Shown piece by piece: positions 5,970-6,228 of a stretch of DNA of 6,228 nucleotides. Numbering within the stretch: the first letter of the stretch is position 1; every line of letters begins with the position of its first letter. The translations under genes were made by a program, and so were the position numbers. The notes under the pieces are model-generated. The model ran no database searches. It saw only the letters and a program-made list of their open reading frames with translations, and had not been told where the DNA came from. Source of the stretch: Deltaproteobacteria bacterium (lineage in GTDB: Bacteria; Desulfobacterota_B; Binatia; UBA9968); the NCBI GenBank assembly GCA_016193385.1, contig JACPSF010000101.1, positions 1-6,228 on the forward strand. Direction: 5' to 3'.

Positions 5970-6228
5970 ATGGCGTTAGATTTTGACGCGGTTGTGATCG
6001 GCAGCGGCTTCGGCGGCGCCGTCACCGGATGCCGACTGGCAGAAAAGGGATACAGAGTTCTCATTCTAGAGAGAGGCCGGCGTTGGCAGGTAAAGGACTA
6101 CCCGCGTAGGCCGGAGGATGCTTGGATCTGGGGCCAGGAACATCCAGAAAAAAAGAACGGCTGGATCGATTTTCGGGTGTTCCCCAACATGGCAGTAGCA
6201 CAGGGAGCCGGTGTCGGTGGCGGCTCTC
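5970..6228 (+). CDS. GMC / cholesterol-oxidase-like FAD oxidoreductase, N-terminal part only
   Basis: The gene runs off the window after 86 codons. It starts directly with the ADP-binding Rossmann unit: FDAVVIGSGFGGAVTG with the dinucleotide motif GSGFGG (11-16), and LILERGRRW, where E34 binds the ribose of FAD. QGAGVGGGS (78-86) is the flavin-contacting glycine loop typical of GMC oxidoreductases, in the form GxGVGGGS known from cholesterol oxidases. Members oxidise alcohols or 3-hydroxysteroids, passing electrons to oxygen or another acceptor; the His/Asn active-site part lies outside the window. A GAGAGGA site (5959-5965) precedes the ATG. The start at 5970 fits the family, whose Rossmann strand begins within a few residues of the N-terminus; a Tat signal, present in some secreted cholesterol oxidases, is absent. 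It lies 20 bases after the patatin gene, probably in the same operon. Confidence 0.85.
   Translation, partial: MALDFDAVVIGSGFGGAVTGCRLAEKGYRVLILERGRRWQVKDYPRRPEDAWIWGQEHPEKKNGWIDFRVFPNMAVAQGAGVGGGS

Overview
The window is bacterial, densely coded DNA. Six complete genes and the 5' part of a seventh all lie on the + strand. Gaps are 112, 57, 13, 31, 12 and 20 bases, so at least the last five genes look like one operon. Several genes have classic Shine-Dalgarno sites; the best is a 10-base match to the 16S rRNA 3' end. Base composition is moderate, a little over half G+C by eye. Nothing fixes the taxon. I see no tRNA, rRNA, transposase, integrase, CRISPR array or clear terminator.

Left part (1-2143): a 94-aa protein of unknown function is followed by a 112-base gap with small hairpins. 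Next come a LysM plus M15-type peptidoglycan peptidase without a signal peptide and a six-helix membrane protein with a large, probably periplasmic, loop. These suggest envelope work, but only the peptidase has a recognisable activity.

Right part (2157-6228): four tightly packed enzyme genes follow. They encode a PhoD-like metallophosphoesterase, a probable circularly permuted papain-fold protein (YiiX/NlpC-P60/LRAT-like) whose expected nucleophile cysteine reads as serine, a patatin-like lipid acyl hydrolase with an extra C-terminal domain of about 200 residues, and the FAD-binding start of a GMC/cholesterol-oxidase-like oxidoreductase cut by the window edge. Together these could cleave phosphoester and acyl-ester bonds and oxidise an alcohol or sterol. 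My working hypothesis is a lipid or membrane-modifying operon. Neither the substrate nor the role (lipid catabolism, remodelling, or an envelope-attacking set) can be settled from sequence alone.

Main points of interest: the permuted papain-like gene with Ser in place of Cys; the patatin fusion domain, which I recall from cholesterol-oxidase-like fusion proteins and which sits next to a GMC gene; and the absence of signal peptides on enzymes whose families often act outside the cytoplasm. For the LysM-peptidase, the papain-like protein and the patatin, in-frame stops just upstream rule out a longer N-terminus.
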